NCBI GenBank assembly: GCA_035628875.1
Contig: DASPIZ010000109.1
Coordinates: 3,434-67,433 of the forward strand
DNA from: Ohtaekwangia sp035628875
GTDB lineage: Bacteria; Bacteroidota; Bacteroidia; Cytophagales; Cyclobacteriaceae
DNA length: 64,000 nucleotides
Direction of reading: 5' to 3'
The translations under genes were made by a program, and so were the position numbers. The notes below the pieces were generated by a model, which saw nothing but the letters and a program-made list of their open reading frames with translations, had not been told where the DNA came from and did no database searches. Of the stretch, positions 51,289-60,606 are shown piece by piece. The stretch's first letter is position 1. Every line of letters starts with the position of its first letter.

Positions 51289-52464
51289 TTATCCCTTGTA
51301 GGAGATTCTGTAAATCACATTGGCATGATCGTCGGAAACAAGCATCGAACCATCCGGTAATACCAATACATCAACAGGACGCCCCCAGACTTTTTGTGTT
51401 GCTTCGTCAAGCCATCCACTAGCAAAAATTTCGTGACCTGTAACTTTATTGTTATCTACCTTAACGAGGGTAACATTATATCCGATTTTTTTCGAGCGAT
51501 TCCACGATCCATGTTCAGCAACAAAAACCTGATTTTTATATGACGCAGGAAACATGTCACCGGTATAGAACTTCAATCCCAAAGGCGCAACGTGCGGACC
51601 TAATTTATCCACAGGCGCAACAAACTCACTGCACGCTCTCTTGTTACCAAACTCGGGATCTTTTACATCACCGCCATGGCAATATGGATAGCCAAAGTGT
51701 AAACCTGCCTTCGCGGCAACATTCAATTCACACGGCGGTGTATCATCTCCGAGCATATCGCGTCCGTTGTCAGTGAACCATAATGCTTTAGTTTGAGGAT
51801 GCCAGGTAAACCCTACTGTATTGCGAATACCACGGGCGTAAATTTCATAACCTGACCCGTCTGCATTCACCCGGGTGATGGAAGCATAGACCGGTTCTTT
51901 CCGATCACAAATATTACAAGGCGCTCCCACCGGAACATACAATTTATCGTCGGGACCAAAGGCGATATACTTCCATCCGTGATGTGTTTCTTTCGGATAA
52001 TCATCTTTAATCACAACGGGTTTAGGTGGATTATTCAAACTGGCTTCTATGTTTGTTAACTTCGTAATACGACTCACTTCGGCGATATATAAGTCGCCAT
52101 TTCTAAAGGCAACTCCATTCGGCATGTTTAGTCCTGAAGCCAAGGTCCACTTTTTATCTGCTTTGAAATCACCATCTGTATCTTTCACCGCATAAACCTT
52201 ATCGCCATTCCTGTTTCCTACGTAGATTACACCGGAAGGACTTCTTGCCAGGGACCTGGCATTATCTACTTCAGCAAAAATGTCAATGGTAAAGCCTGGA
52301 GGAAGTTTAATCTTTTCAAGTGGCAGACTTTTTTTATTTTGATCAGCGGCGGTTGCCGTTGAATCGGATGGTGCTGACGCTTCGGAAGATTTCTCATTGC
52401 TGGTATTACTGCACGCCAGTAACATGAGAAAAGTAAAGGATGAAAAACTTTTCAATCGCTTCAT
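51289..52464 (-). CDS. Sorbosone-dehydrogenase-like (PQQ-type) propeller lipoprotein
   Basis: 391 residues from the ATG at 52464. Lipobox LMLLACSN (Cys17). An S/T/A-rich linker follows, then a six-bladed propeller: KIKLPPGFTIDIFAEVDNAR, LASGLNMPNGVAFRNGDLYI, YARGIRNTVGFTWHPQTKAL, WFTDNGRDMLGDDTPPCELN and VDVLVLPDGSMLVSDDHANV. The family (GSDH / L-sorbosone dehydrogenase) oxidises aldoses with PQQ or uses such a fold for binding. Four cysteines (CNICDRK, PCELN, CSEF) could form disulfides. Substrate unknown. It is a single-gene unit. Confidence 0.88.
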   Translation of the reverse strand: MKRLKSFSSFTFLMLLACSNTSNEKSSEASAPSDSTATAADQNKKSLPLEKIKLPPGFTIDIFAEVDNARSLARSPSGVIYVGNRNGDKVYAVKDTDGDFKADKKWTLASGLNMPNGVAFRNGDLYIAEVSRITKLTNIEASLNNPPKPVVIKDDYPKETHHGWKYIAFGPDDKLYVPVGAPCNICDRKEPVYASITRVNADGSGYEIYARGIRNTVGFTWHPQTKALWFTDNGRDMLGDDTPPCELNVAAKAGLHFGYPYCHGGDVKDPEFGNKRACSEFVAPVDKLGPHVAPLGLKFYTGDMFPASYKNQVFVAEHGSWNRSKKIGYNVTLVKVDNNKVTGHEIFASGWLDEATQKVWGRPVDVLVLPDGSMLVSDDHANVIYRISYKG

Positions 52465-52626
52465 AAGGTGTGTTTTAAGAATAAGAACAAAAATTAATAA
52501 CATTTCGGGGGATTTTGTCTTGTAATTTCTTCCAACGGTAATTTTTATTGGAAGGACGTTGGCATTCCGTTCGTTATTACTTTAAATACTGCTTATTTTT
52601 GGACTATTTTTTTAGAAAGAAACGCA

Positions 52627-54525
52627 ATGATCTCTATATCAAACATATCCTACTTTATCGGTGGCCGTGCGCTATATGAAAATGCCAGCATGTTCGTTAA
52701 GCCCAAGGATAAAATCGGGCTGATCGGTTTGAATGGCCGCGGCAAATCTACGCTGCTTAAATTAATTGTTGGCGATTATAAGCTGGATGCCGGTTCAATT
52801 AGTAAGAGCAACGACTGCACGATTGGTTTTCTCAACCAGGATCTTCTCTCCTACCAAACCGACGACGCCATTGTAACGGTGGCGATGGAAGCGTTTAAAG
52901 AAGCTGTGGAAACGCAACGGCAGATAGAGAAAGTACTCCACCAGCTCGAGACATCATATTCTGATGACCTTGTCGATAAACTAGCCAAGCTTCAGGAAAA
53001 ATTTGAACACCTCGATGGATATGCCATGCAGGCTAAAGCCGAGGAAGTGCTCGAAGGTATTGGATTCTCTACGTCAGATCTTCACCGACCGTTAAAAGAG
53101 TTTTCAGGTGGATGGCGAATGCGCGTGATGCTGGCAAAGCTTCTGCTGGAGAAGCCGTCCTTGCTCATGCTTGATGAACCTACCAACCACCTCGACTTAC
53201 CTTCTATTCAATGGGTGGAAAATTATCTGCGCAATTATGAAGGTGCTGTGATGATTGTATCACACGACAGAATTTTCCTTGATAACGTCATCACGAAAAC
53301 CGTCGAGGTTACGCAATCACAACTTGTTACCTACGAAGGGAACTACTCTTTCTACCTTGAAGAGAAGGAAATGCGTAAGGAGATTCAGCAAAACGCTTAT
53401 GAGAATCAGCAATCTAAAATTCGTCAGACGGAGCGGTTCATCGAACGTTTTAAAGCCAAAGCAACGAAGGCAAGACAGGTTCAATCGCGTGTAAAGTCCC
53501 TGGAAAGAATGGACATGGTTGAAGAAGTGGTTGATGATACTGCAGCCGTTAATTTCCGTTTTACTTTTAATCAACAACCTGGCAGATTCATCGTCACGCT
53601 GAACAATGTTTCAAAAGCGTATGGCGCGCAGGAGATTCTGAAGAATACTTCGATCGCTATAGAGCGAACAGATAAGATTGCATTGATCGGCGCAAACGGA
53701 AAAGGTAAATCCACGCTGCTTCGGATACTCGCCGGTGAAGAGCCTGTAGCGGGTGAACGTGTTATGGGATTCAATGTAATCAAAGCTTTTTACGCGCAGC
53801 ATCAACTTGAATCATTGCATGTTGAAAATGAAATCCTGGAAGAAATGCTGCAAGCCGGCTCAAAAAAAACAGAACAGCAATTGCGTAATGTGCTGGGATG
53901 CTTTCTTTTTTCGGATGAAGACGCGTTCAAAAAGATCAAGGTCCTTTCGGGAGGCGAAAAATCACGTGTTGCGTTGGCAAAGACCTTAATTTCAGAAGCC
54001 AATTTTCTTTTGCTCGACGAGCCTACCAACCACCTTGATTTTATTTCGGAGAACATTTTAATCCAGGCGCTGCAACAATACAAAGGAAGTTTTGTGGTCG
54101 TGTCACACAACCGTCACTTTGTAAGTCAGATTGCAAACAAGATATGGTACATCGAAGACAAACAGATCAAGGAATACCCTGGTACCTATGACGAATATGA
54201 ATATTGGAGAACACAAAATGAGGCCAGTGAAGTAAAGGTAGAATTACCAAAACCAAAGAAGACGGTGGAAGTGCAGAAACCGCAAACACCATCGCAGGAA
54301 GCAAAACGTAAATCTTTGGAACGTGAATTAAAAAAGGTCGAAGAACAACTCGATACTTTTGAAAAACAGAAAGCTGCGATAGAAGCAGAGATGATCAAAC
54401 CAGAAGTTTCCAACGATTTTAACTTACTTCAACAATTGCAAAACGATTTGATTAATGTACAGACTTCCATTAATGACGTAACTAAAAAGTGGGAAGAGGT
54501 CGCGCTCGCGATTGATGAATCTTAA
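52627..54525 (+). CDS. ABC-F family ATPase (ribosome-associated)
   Basis: 632 residues with two ABC domains and no membrane span. Domain 1: Walker A GLIGLNGRGKSTLLK, signature FSGGWRMRVMLAK, Walker B LLMLDEPTNHLDLPS. A linker follows with the charged helix RFIERFKAKATKARQVQSR. Domain 2: ALIGANGKGKSTLLR, LSGGEKSRVALAK and LLLDEPTNHLDF. A basic coiled-coil tail closes it (SLERELKKVEEQLDTFEKQK). Both sites keep the EQ-type catalytic residues, so it should be an active ATPase that acts on the ribosome. The C-terminal coil points to the Uup/EttA-like branches rather than antibiotic-resistance ones, but the subfamily is not certain. Confidence 0.9.
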   Translation: MISISNISYFIGGRALYENASMFVKPKDKIGLIGLNGRGKSTLLKLIVGDYKLDAGSISKSNDCTIGFLNQDLLSYQTDDAIVTVAMEAFKEAVETQRQIEKVLHQLETSYSDDLVDKLAKLQEKFEHLDGYAMQAKAEEVLEGIGFSTSDLHRPLKEFSGGWRMRVMLAKLLLEKPSLLMLDEPTNHLDLPSIQWVENYLRNYEGAVMIVSHDRIFLDNVITKTVEVTQSQLVTYEGNYSFYLEEKEMRKEIQQNAYENQQSKIRQTERFIERFKAKATKARQVQSRVKSLERMDMVEEVVDDTAAVNFRFTFNQQPGRFIVTLNNVSKAYGAQEILKNTSIAIERTDKIALIGANGKGKSTLLRILAGEEPVAGERVMGFNVIKAFYAQHQLESLHVENEILEEMLQAGSKKTEQQLRNVLGCFLFSDEDAFKKIKVLSGGEKSRVALAKTLISEANFLLLDEPTNHLDFISENILIQALQQYKGSFVVVSHNRHFVSQIANKIWYIEDKQIKEYPGTYDEYEYWRTQNEASEVKVELPKPKKTVEVQKPQTPSQEAKRKSLERELKKVEEQLDTFEKQKAAIEAEMIKPEVSNDFNLLQQLQNDLINVQTSINDVTKKWEEVALAIDES

Positions 54526-54558
54526 TTCAAACCCTTCCACCATCGCTGCGCTCGGTAC

Positions 54559-54579
54559 CTTTCCCTTAAGAAGGGAAGG
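54559..54579 (+). terminator. Probable terminator after the ABC-F gene
   Basis: TTCCCTT (54561-54567) pairs with AAGGGAA (54571-54577), extended by wobble pairs to 54559-54579, followed by a long T-run from 54582. It lies 34 nt after the ABC-F stop. Confidence 0.65.
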
Positions 54580-54750
54580 AATTTTGTTTTTTTTTTATAA
54601 ATGTGATATTGATATAATTTTTAGAAGAGTTCAAGCTGACTTGGCAGCCTCAGTCAAAGACCAATTTACAATGACAATGGCGAACTGGCAGAAAAGAGAG
54701 CCGCCCACTCCGAGGCAGAGCCGTTCCCCGGAGCATGGCTAAGCTCTTTG

Positions 54751-54996
54751 TTAAATATGGCTACATCCGTTGTTGGAAAAAGCCGTGAGCTTTTTTTCGA
54801 ATATTAATAAACTCGCCTGCGATCTTTTAAATTCAATACAAGAACGGAATTGCTGTTGTTGATATGTGTAGCCTTTATTATGCGAACCGGAACAACTTTC
54901 CAGCAGAATGCTTAAACCCAGCAATACAGTAAGAAAAAGAAGCGCATATAGTGATACGTGCATTCTCTTTTGTAATCGATTCTCCAAGGTTTCCAT
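54751..54996 (-). CDS. Small lipoprotein-like protein downstream of the sigma/barrel genes
   Basis: 81 residues from the ATG at 54996. A short charged start (METLENRLQKRMHV) is followed by a hydrophobic helix SLYALLFLTVLLGLSILLES, then CSGSHNKGYTYQQQQ. The L-E-S-C start of the mature part could be a lipobox, but it is not canonical. No family known. It begins 60 nt after the barrel gene on the same strand, so it may be the third gene of the sigma unit. Confidence is moderate because the frame is short. Confidence 0.45.
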   Translation of the reverse strand: METLENRLQKRMHVSLYALLFLTVLLGLSILLESCSGSHNKGYTYQQQQFRSCIEFKRSQASLLIFEKKLTAFSNNGCSHI

Positions 54997-55056
54997 AAAC
55001 AACGGTTTAATGGTTTATAGAACATAGACCCTGCCTTCCAGGCAAAGGTTGGAAGG

Positions 55057-56517
55057 CTATTTAAAAATATAACGGAAACGCAATCCAATATCAAAAGTAA
55101 GTGGTGTGGCATCCACGCCGACGTTATCCTTGTATATTGAATTGAAAGGATAACGCAATCCTGGATTAAGGGAGAGGCGATACCGATCCGCAAATCGATA
55201 ACTCAGTTCTGTGCCCACCAAACCGCTAAAGTTAAGCGCCCGATATGGAGAGTCATCGCCGTGTCCCTGGGTCGTTGTCTCTAAACCATTTCCTTCAGGA
55301 TCGACGGTATTCTGCAAGAACATGTCGGTAGAAACGCCTGCGTTCAGGAGAACGTTTACTTTTTTATTCACGATAAGATATCCCGCCTGAACTGGCACGC
55401 TAATAAAGCGTACACTGGTATTCACGGTGTAAGGAGCCGTCGAAATAACTTTATTATCGATACCGGCTTTAAACTCGTTTAGCGAAGCCGCTTTAAATGA
55501 TTCCAGGTTGGACGAACCGATCGCTTCGTCGGTCGTATAGTCAGAGAGTTGTGTGAGGTAATTTACACCGCCCTGGATCACCCACCGCTCAGCCAGTTTG
55601 GTACCCACACTTATACCCAGTGAATAAGCAGTACCTGAAGCTTTTGCCTGCCGGTTCACTGTTTGATTCGTTCGGGCCATAGTTTGATTGGATGGCGGCG
55701 AAACATTGGGATTTACCGAATTGAAACTTCCTGCGGAAAACCCCACGGAAGTCCACAGTTGTTCTGCTGATCTGGATTTCTTATCTTTTTTTTCACCTGA
55801 GAGTTCGCGTTCCAGATCTTTTAAACGGGCAAACATCAGCGCAACAGGATCTGCCACAGATTGCCCGGTGACGTATTGAGGATGTTTTACGGAAGACGTG
55901 TATAACGATGGCAACGGTCGATCCGCCATGTCGTTAAAATTTTCATCCGGCGATATAAAAACAACATTTGAATTTCCATCCGTAGCAAAAGGCGTGCTTT
56001 TATCGGTGTATAAAGTGTTACTTGCGTTCCGATCAGGCAATGTATTTTCATCGTTCAAATCGCTCGCAGCCACGTGGTAATTTTCGGAGCCAATGAACGT
56101 TGTACTTGGCGATGTGGAGGTTGGTGTTTGTTCTGTTTTGAATTCTGGAGATACCTCAGCAGATTCAGTTACAACGGACGGGGTAGCTGAATCAATTGCC
56201 CGAACAGAATTTTCGGTTTGGGCACGTCCGTTTGTGCGGGAACGTCCCTGAACTGTATTTTCGCTAAGGGCAATTTCATTTACTTCAATTCCTTTATTGT
56301 CGGAATAGTAATCCACGCCAACCATGCACAAGGCAAATGTTATAGAAGCAGCAGCCAGTAATTTATAAAACAGCAAACGCTGCTTCATTTTACCACCTTC
56401 TGCCCTGGTAATATCAAGTTCGATATTAGTCCACACATTTTCTGATGGACTAACTTCGGCATCTTTGAAGGCGTCCTTAAAGCCCTCTTCAAATTTTCGC
56501 CTCTCCATATCGTTCAT
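55057..56517 (-). CDS. Anti-sigma-like N terminus, TM helix and outer-membrane beta-barrel in one protein
   Basis: 486 residues. Residues 1-46 (ERRKFEEGFKDAFKDAEVSP, NVWTNIELDITRAEGGKMK) look like the short cytoplasmic part of a Bacteroidota anti-sigma protein. One TM helix (LLAAASITFALCMVGVDYY, about 48-66) is followed by a 180-residue Ser/Thr/Glu-rich linker. A C-terminal domain (about 250-486) reads as a beta-barrel: GISVGTKLAERWVIQGGVNY, FISVPVQAGYLIVNKKVNVL, LVGTELSYRFADRYRLSLNP, ending TFDIGLRFRYIFK. It overlaps the ECF sigma gene by 29 nt. It may span both membranes and gate the sigma factor. Confidence 0.75.
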   Translation of the reverse strand: MNDMERRKFEEGFKDAFKDAEVSPSENVWTNIELDITRAEGGKMKQRLLFYKLLAAASITFALCMVGVDYYSDNKGIEVNEIALSENTVQGRSRTNGRAQTENSVRAIDSATPSVVTESAEVSPEFKTEQTPTSTSPSTTFIGSENYHVAASDLNDENTLPDRNASNTLYTDKSTPFATDGNSNVVFISPDENFNDMADRPLPSLYTSSVKHPQYVTGQSVADPVALMFARLKDLERELSGEKKDKKSRSAEQLWTSVGFSAGSFNSVNPNVSPPSNQTMARTNQTVNRQAKASGTAYSLGISVGTKLAERWVIQGGVNYLTQLSDYTTDEAIGSSNLESFKAASLNEFKAGIDNKVISTAPYTVNTSVRFISVPVQAGYLIVNKKVNVLLNAGVSTDMFLQNTVDPEGNGLETTTQGHGDDSPYRALNFSGLVGTELSYRFADRYRLSLNPGLRYPFNSIYKDNVGVDATPLTFDIGLRFRYIFK

Positions 56518-57046
56518 AATACGTTGACTCTTTCGCTAATCGCTTCTGCAATAAACTTTTCGCACGCGCAAACTGCGATTTGGAAGTGCCTTCAGAAATG
56601 CCAAGTTGTTCTGCAATTTCTTTGTGGCTGTATCCTTCTATCGCAAATAAGTTAAACACAATCTGGCATCCTTGCGGTAACGCCTGTATCATTTCAAGTA
56701 ATTGTGTAAAGTGAATTCCAGAAATACTGAGCTCTTCTTCCGGAAGGTCGATTTCCTGAACATCAACCATGGGGTAGAGATAAAGTTTTTTTCGTTGCGC
56801 ATTTAAAGCCGTGTTCACCATGATCCGTGTAATCCACGTTTCCAGTTTCGACTCCTGCCGAAAATCTTTTAGTCCGTTAAAGACCTTTACAAAACCTTCC
56901 TGAAGAATATCCTCCGCCTCCGCGGTCGTTTTAGAATACCGGAGACACACGACCATCATTTTACGGCAATACCGGTCATACAAAGCCCTTTGCGAAGCCC
57001 TGTCTGATTTTCGACATCCGTCTATTAGCTCTTGTTCGTTGAGCAT
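56489..57046 (-). CDS. ECF-type sigma-70 factor
   Basis: 185 residues from the ATG at 57046; an earlier ATG would add 9 residues. Region 2: LIDGCRKSDRASQRALYDRY and EAEDILQEGFVKVFNGLKDF. Region 4: ALPQGCQIVFNLFAIEGYSH and KEIAEQLGISEGTSKSQFAR. No region 3, so it is a group 4 (extracytoplasmic function) factor. The next gene overlaps by 29 nt and encodes a membrane protein with an anti-sigma-like N terminus, the usual arrangement for a sigma/anti-sigma pair. DUF5103 is divergent upstream, 144 nt away. Confidence 0.95.
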   Translation of the reverse strand: MLNEQELIDGCRKSDRASQRALYDRYCRKMMVVCLRYSKTTAEAEDILQEGFVKVFNGLKDFRQESKLETWITRIMVNTALNAQRKKLYLYPMVDVQEIDLPEEELSISGIHFTQLLEMIQALPQGCQIVFNLFAIEGYSHKEIAEQLGISEGTSKSQFARAKSLLQKRLAKESTYYERYGEAKI

Positions 57047-57190
57047 GTGTCCGATAATCCCGCGGTTTTGCATTGTTAGACACTTTCTTTATTGAAAAAG
57101 TTGGATCGTGGTTTATTAAAACGGCGAAACATCTTCATCTTTATTAAATTTCCACTTTCTGTAACGATAAACCTTGCAACCAAGCGTTCC

Positions 57191-58465
57191 ATGACAAAAG
57201 TAATCAGCGTCCTGATCCTCTTAACAACGATCGCATGTACGCCTCTCGTACAAAGTTCGAATAATTCTCAGAGCAATCCTAAACAGCTGAAACTGCGGGA
57301 TTTAGCCTATGAAGAATCCATCAAAACCATCCGCCTGTTTCCCTCCGGGGCGCCGACCTTGCCTGCCGTAACCCCGTTGGGTACCTGGAATCTGGTCATG
57401 GAATTTGACGACCTGAAATCTGACCGCGAAAACTATCTTGCAAGAATCGTTCACTGCAATCACGACTGGACAAAATCTGCTTTACAGGATTTGGATTTTA
57501 TGCCTGTTTATAATGAAGTTCCAATCAACAACAGTGAATTTTCTGTGGATACCCATGTTCCCTATGTCCATTACTGGTTTTCGTTACCACCGGTAAAACT
57601 TCCAGGAAATTATGTGGTGGTGGTTTATCGTGAAGGAAATAAAGACGATCTGATCCTTAGCCGTCGTTTTATGGTTTACGATAACCAGGTAACTTTTTCC
57701 AAAGATGGCAAATTGATTGGCGCAGGAAGCATCGCTGATCTAAATCAGCAAATCAATTTTACAATCAATCATAAAAATCTTAACATATTAAATCCTGCCA
57801 TGGATGTTCATGTTAATATAAGACAGAATCAACGCTGGGACAACATGGCGACAAACCTGAAACCAGCCTTCATTCGCGATATTGACAAAGAGCTGGAGTA
57901 TCGTTTCTTTGATGATAAGCAAATGTTTAAAGGTGGGAATGAATTCCGTTTTTTTGATATGCGCTCGCTAAATTATCCCGGTCGTAATGTAGCTTACGTC
58001 AATACGAAAGTTAAACCTTTTGAAATTTATCTCGCTAAAGACAAATCACGTTCAACTGAAGCTTATGCGCAGTATGACGAAATGAATGGAAACTTTATTA
58101 TTGAAAATTATGATTTTAAAGATCTTACGTACACCAATTACGCCTTCGTAAACTTCTCACTTAACTCCCGACCCGTTGATGGCGATGTTTATATAACCGG
58201 TGCTTTCAATTACTGGAACCTTGACAATAACAATAAAATGCAATACGACTCCGCCCAGCAAATGTATACCGGGAGAATGTTATTAAAGCAGGGATGGTAT
58301 GATTACCAGTACTATGTGAAATCCAAAAAACTCCCACCCTATTATTTCGAAGGGAGTTACTATCAAACTGAAAACTTTTACGAAGTGTTCGTTTACCACA
58401 GGCCATTTCAGCCGCGGGCCGATTTATTGATCGGTTATATCCGGCTGGAAGAAAATCCGCGTTAA
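57191..58465 (+). CDS. DUF5103 family secreted protein
   Basis: 424 residues from the ATG at 57191; an upstream frame adds 33 residues without a signal. Signal or lipobox SVLILLTTIACTP (Cys15). Conserved blocks: LGTWNLVMEFDDLKSDRENY, IVHCNHDWTKSALQDLDFMP, FRFFDMRSLNYPGRNVAYVN, GDVYITGAFNYWNLDNNNKM and LLIGYIRLEENPR. DUF5103 is specific to Bacteroidota and often found in T9SS- or gliding-type organisms; its function is unknown to me. The C-terminal domain resembles a carbohydrate-binding module of family 48 (FNYW). The stop is shared with the Cas6 gene, TTAA on both strands. Confidence 0.85.
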   Translation: MTKVISVLILLTTIACTPLVQSSNNSQSNPKQLKLRDLAYEESIKTIRLFPSGAPTLPAVTPLGTWNLVMEFDDLKSDRENYLARIVHCNHDWTKSALQDLDFMPVYNEVPINNSEFSVDTHVPYVHYWFSLPPVKLPGNYVVVVYREGNKDDLILSRRFMVYDNQVTFSKDGKLIGAGSIADLNQQINFTINHKNLNILNPAMDVHVNIRQNQRWDNMATNLKPAFIRDIDKELEYRFFDDKQMFKGGNEFRFFDMRSLNYPGRNVAYVNTKVKPFEIYLAKDKSRSTEAYAQYDEMNGNFIIENYDFKDLTYTNYAFVNFSLNSRPVDGDVYITGAFNYWNLDNNNKMQYDSAQQMYTGRMLLKQGWYDYQYYVKSKKLPPYYFEGSYYQTENFYEVFVYHRPFQPRADLLIGYIRLEENPR

Positions 58466-59262
58466 GCGTAGATCATATCGTGCTGCGTAGCACGTTGAAT
58501 AGCATCGTTGTTGGATACGTCGAGCATACCAAAACCCTTGTGGGTGAAGTAACCCAATCCGTTTTCGTAAACAAACTGCTGCACTTCCCTTGCTGCGTAT
58601 AGCGTAAAAGGAAAAGTATAGCCACGCACCTCGAACTTTACGTCGTGATCATACAACGGATAGATCCGTGCGAACTTTTTATGCGAAGCCTGTAAGCGAT
58701 GAATGTAGTCACGATCCGGCACCAACTGAAATTTATAAAATGAAGTAATTTGTTCAGCTGTGTATTTTCCGGTCGCTTCCATCCGCGCGAGCGTCGATTC
58801 ATAAAGCAAATCAGAAAATTCGTCGCTTTCCGGTGATACGAATTTTTTACCTGTTTCATCGTTAAATGTTGCAGGGATTACCACCACTGGAGAAATACAA
58901 AGAAAGCGTGACTCATCGCTGATCACAACAGGATCTTCTTCTTCTGTAGATTCCGGAACCAAATGCAGATTACCGACCATCAGGTCTTTCTGCTCGAATA
59001 AGCGGGCTAAAAAATAGTCCATGAATTTTTTATCCGGACAAGCAAAAACCAAGGTGACTTTAGAAGAAAAATAGTGAAGCCCTTTGCGGCTGACTTTGGT
59101 TTGACCTTTCAGTCCTGAGAAATTGTATTGATTAAATTCAATATAGCTTTTTTCCTGCCCAAAAATTAAGAGCCCCTTGATAACCTGGGCCAATAAATAT
59201 TGGTGATGAAAAGGCACATAAGCTCCCCTGTTCTTGAGGGAAAAAATAATCCTGGTTCTCAA
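58462..59262 (-). CDS. cas6: Orphan Cas6-type CRISPR RNA endoribonuclease
   Basis: 266 residues from a probable TTG at 59262. The frame continues upstream but without family resemblance. The N-terminal RRM-like half starts TRIIFSLKNRGAYVPFHHQY with a helix 1 that contains the His expected to act as general base; then NFSGLKGQTKVSRKGLHYFS and SKVTLVFACPDKKFMDYF. The C-terminal half ends AREVQQFVYENGLGYFTHKG and FGMLDV, the glycine-rich loop that marks Cas6. Cas6 cuts CRISPR repeat RNA into guides. No array or other cas gene lies in the window: it is squeezed between DUF5103 (shared TTAA stops) and ychF. Confidence 0.82.
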   Translation of the reverse strand: MRTRIIFSLKNRGAYVPFHHQYLLAQVIKGLLIFGQEKSYIEFNQYNFSGLKGQTKVSRKGLHYFSSKVTLVFACPDKKFMDYFLARLFEQKDLMVGNLHLVPESTEEEDPVVISDESRFLCISPVVVIPATFNDETGKKFVSPESDEFSDLLYESTLARMEATGKYTAEQITSFYKFQLVPDRDYIHRLQASHKKFARIYPLYDHDVKFEVRGYTFPFTLYAAREVQQFVYENGLGYFTHKGFGMLDVSNNDAIQRATQHDMIYA

Positions 59263-59268
59263 ACCCAA

Positions 59269-59300
59269 AAAATTTAGTTGGGAATAAAAAATCGACCAAA
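59269..59300 (-). promoter_or_regulatory. Candidate promoter of the orphan cas6
   Basis: On the minus strand TTTG (59297-59300), 20 nt, then TAAATTTT (59269-59276). It is one base off the N19 spacing and has no final G. The start it predicts lies within a few bases of the TTG start codon, so the mRNA may be nearly leaderless. Tentative. Confidence 0.35.
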
Positions 59301-59388
59301 AAACAAAAAACACTTACCCTTTATGAAAAAGGGCAGTTTATAAAGCTACTAAAAAATCGGGAAGCTTAAAACCAGAAGTACCAATATT

Positions 59389-60486
59389 CTAAACATTGAA
59401 GCGGAAATGCATTATATCGCCGTCGGCCACTACATATTCTTTGCCCTCTACGGCCATCTTACCTGCCTCTTTGCATCCTTGCTCGCTTTTATATTGCTGA
59501 AAATCAGAAAGTTTAATCACTTCAGCACGAATAAATCCCTTTTCGAAATCCGTATGAATAACGCTGGCCGCCTGAGGTGCTTTCCATCCCTTTTTAATCG
59601 TCCAGGCCCGAACCTCTTTTTCGCCTGCCGTGAAATACGTTATAAGGTTTAACAAACTATAGCAGGCCCGGATCAATTTATTGAGACCAGATTCCGACAG
59701 TCCATACTCCTGAAGAAAGACTGCCCGGTCTTCAAGACTCTCAAGTTCGGCGATTTGTGCCTCTATGGCGGCGCTGATCATGACCACCTGAGCGTTTTCG
59801 CCCTGTATGTGTGCCTTCAGGGCTTCAACGTGTTTATTTCCGGTGTGGATGGATGCTTCATCCACATTGGTAACGTAGATAACCGGTTTCGCCGTGAGTA
59901 ATTGTAAATCCGATATGGCCTTTTTATCCTCGTCGTCGACCACCACAGAACGCGCATTTTTTCCGGCCAGCAAGGCTTCCTTATAAATCTGAAGTATGCT
60001 TAACTCTTTCTTTAGTTTTGCGTCTCCTCCTTTTGCCATTTTTTCTACACGCGATATCTTCTTTTCCACCGAGTCAAGGTCTTTGAGCTGCAATTCGGTA
60101 TCGATAATTTCCTTGTCGGCAACGGGGTCTACTTTTCCATCTACGTGAACGATGTTATCGTTTTCAAAGCAGCGCACAACGTGTACAATGGCGTCCACCT
60201 CGCGAATATTTGCCAGAAACTGGTTGCCCAAACCTTCACCCTTACTTGCGCCCTTTACGAGCCCTGCGATGTCCACAAATTCTATGGTTGCAGGCAAAAC
60301 CCTTTGCGGATTTACCAGCCCTTCCAGAATGGTTAGCCGTTCATCCGGAACTGTGATAATCCCGACGTTGGGTTCGATGGTACAGAATGGAAAATTTGCC
60401 GCCTCTGCTTTATTATTAGAAATAGCATTAAATAAAGTTGATTTACCTACGTTCGGTAATCCCACAATCCCACATTGAAGTGCCAT
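59389..60486 (-). CDS. ychF: Redox-regulated ribosome-binding ATPase YchF (Obg family)
   Basis: 365 residues. G1 motif CGIVGLPNVGKSTLFNAISN, the switch region FCTIEPNVGIITVPDERLTI, G3 VDIAGLVKGASKGEGLGNQF, NVDE as G4-like motif, a coiled-coil insert, and the C-terminal TGS domain (LITYFTAGEKEVRAWTIKKG, IHTDFEKGFIRAEVIKLSDF). YchF binds the 70S ribosome and prefers ATP over GTP. It is highly conserved. Upstream and downstream gaps hold no further ribosome gene; cas6 lies 126 nt after its stop on the same strand. Confidence 0.97.
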   Translation of the reverse strand: MALQCGIVGLPNVGKSTLFNAISNNKAEAANFPFCTIEPNVGIITVPDERLTILEGLVNPQRVLPATIEFVDIAGLVKGASKGEGLGNQFLANIREVDAIVHVVRCFENDNIVHVDGKVDPVADKEIIDTELQLKDLDSVEKKISRVEKMAKGGDAKLKKELSILQIYKEALLAGKNARSVVVDDEDKKAISDLQLLTAKPVIYVTNVDEASIHTGNKHVEALKAHIQGENAQVVMISAAIEAQIAELESLEDRAVFLQEYGLSESGLNKLIRACYSLLNLITYFTAGEKEVRAWTIKKGWKAPQAASVIHTDFEKGFIRAEVIKLSDFQQYKSEQGCKEAGKMAVEGKEYVVADGDIMHFRFNV

Positions 60487-60606
60487 ATACGTCGTTTTTT
60501 AAGGCCGCAAATATAGGATTAATATTTAATTCGCGGAGGCGTTTTCAATGCGGCCCTGGCGATTCACCATTCGCATCTCGATGTCGTTTACATAAGCTTC
60601 CGTCAA

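Noticed and set aside
58462..60486. CRISPR array near the Cas6 gene
   Set aside because: I scanned the gaps around cas6 and ychF for direct repeats with regular spacers and saw none.
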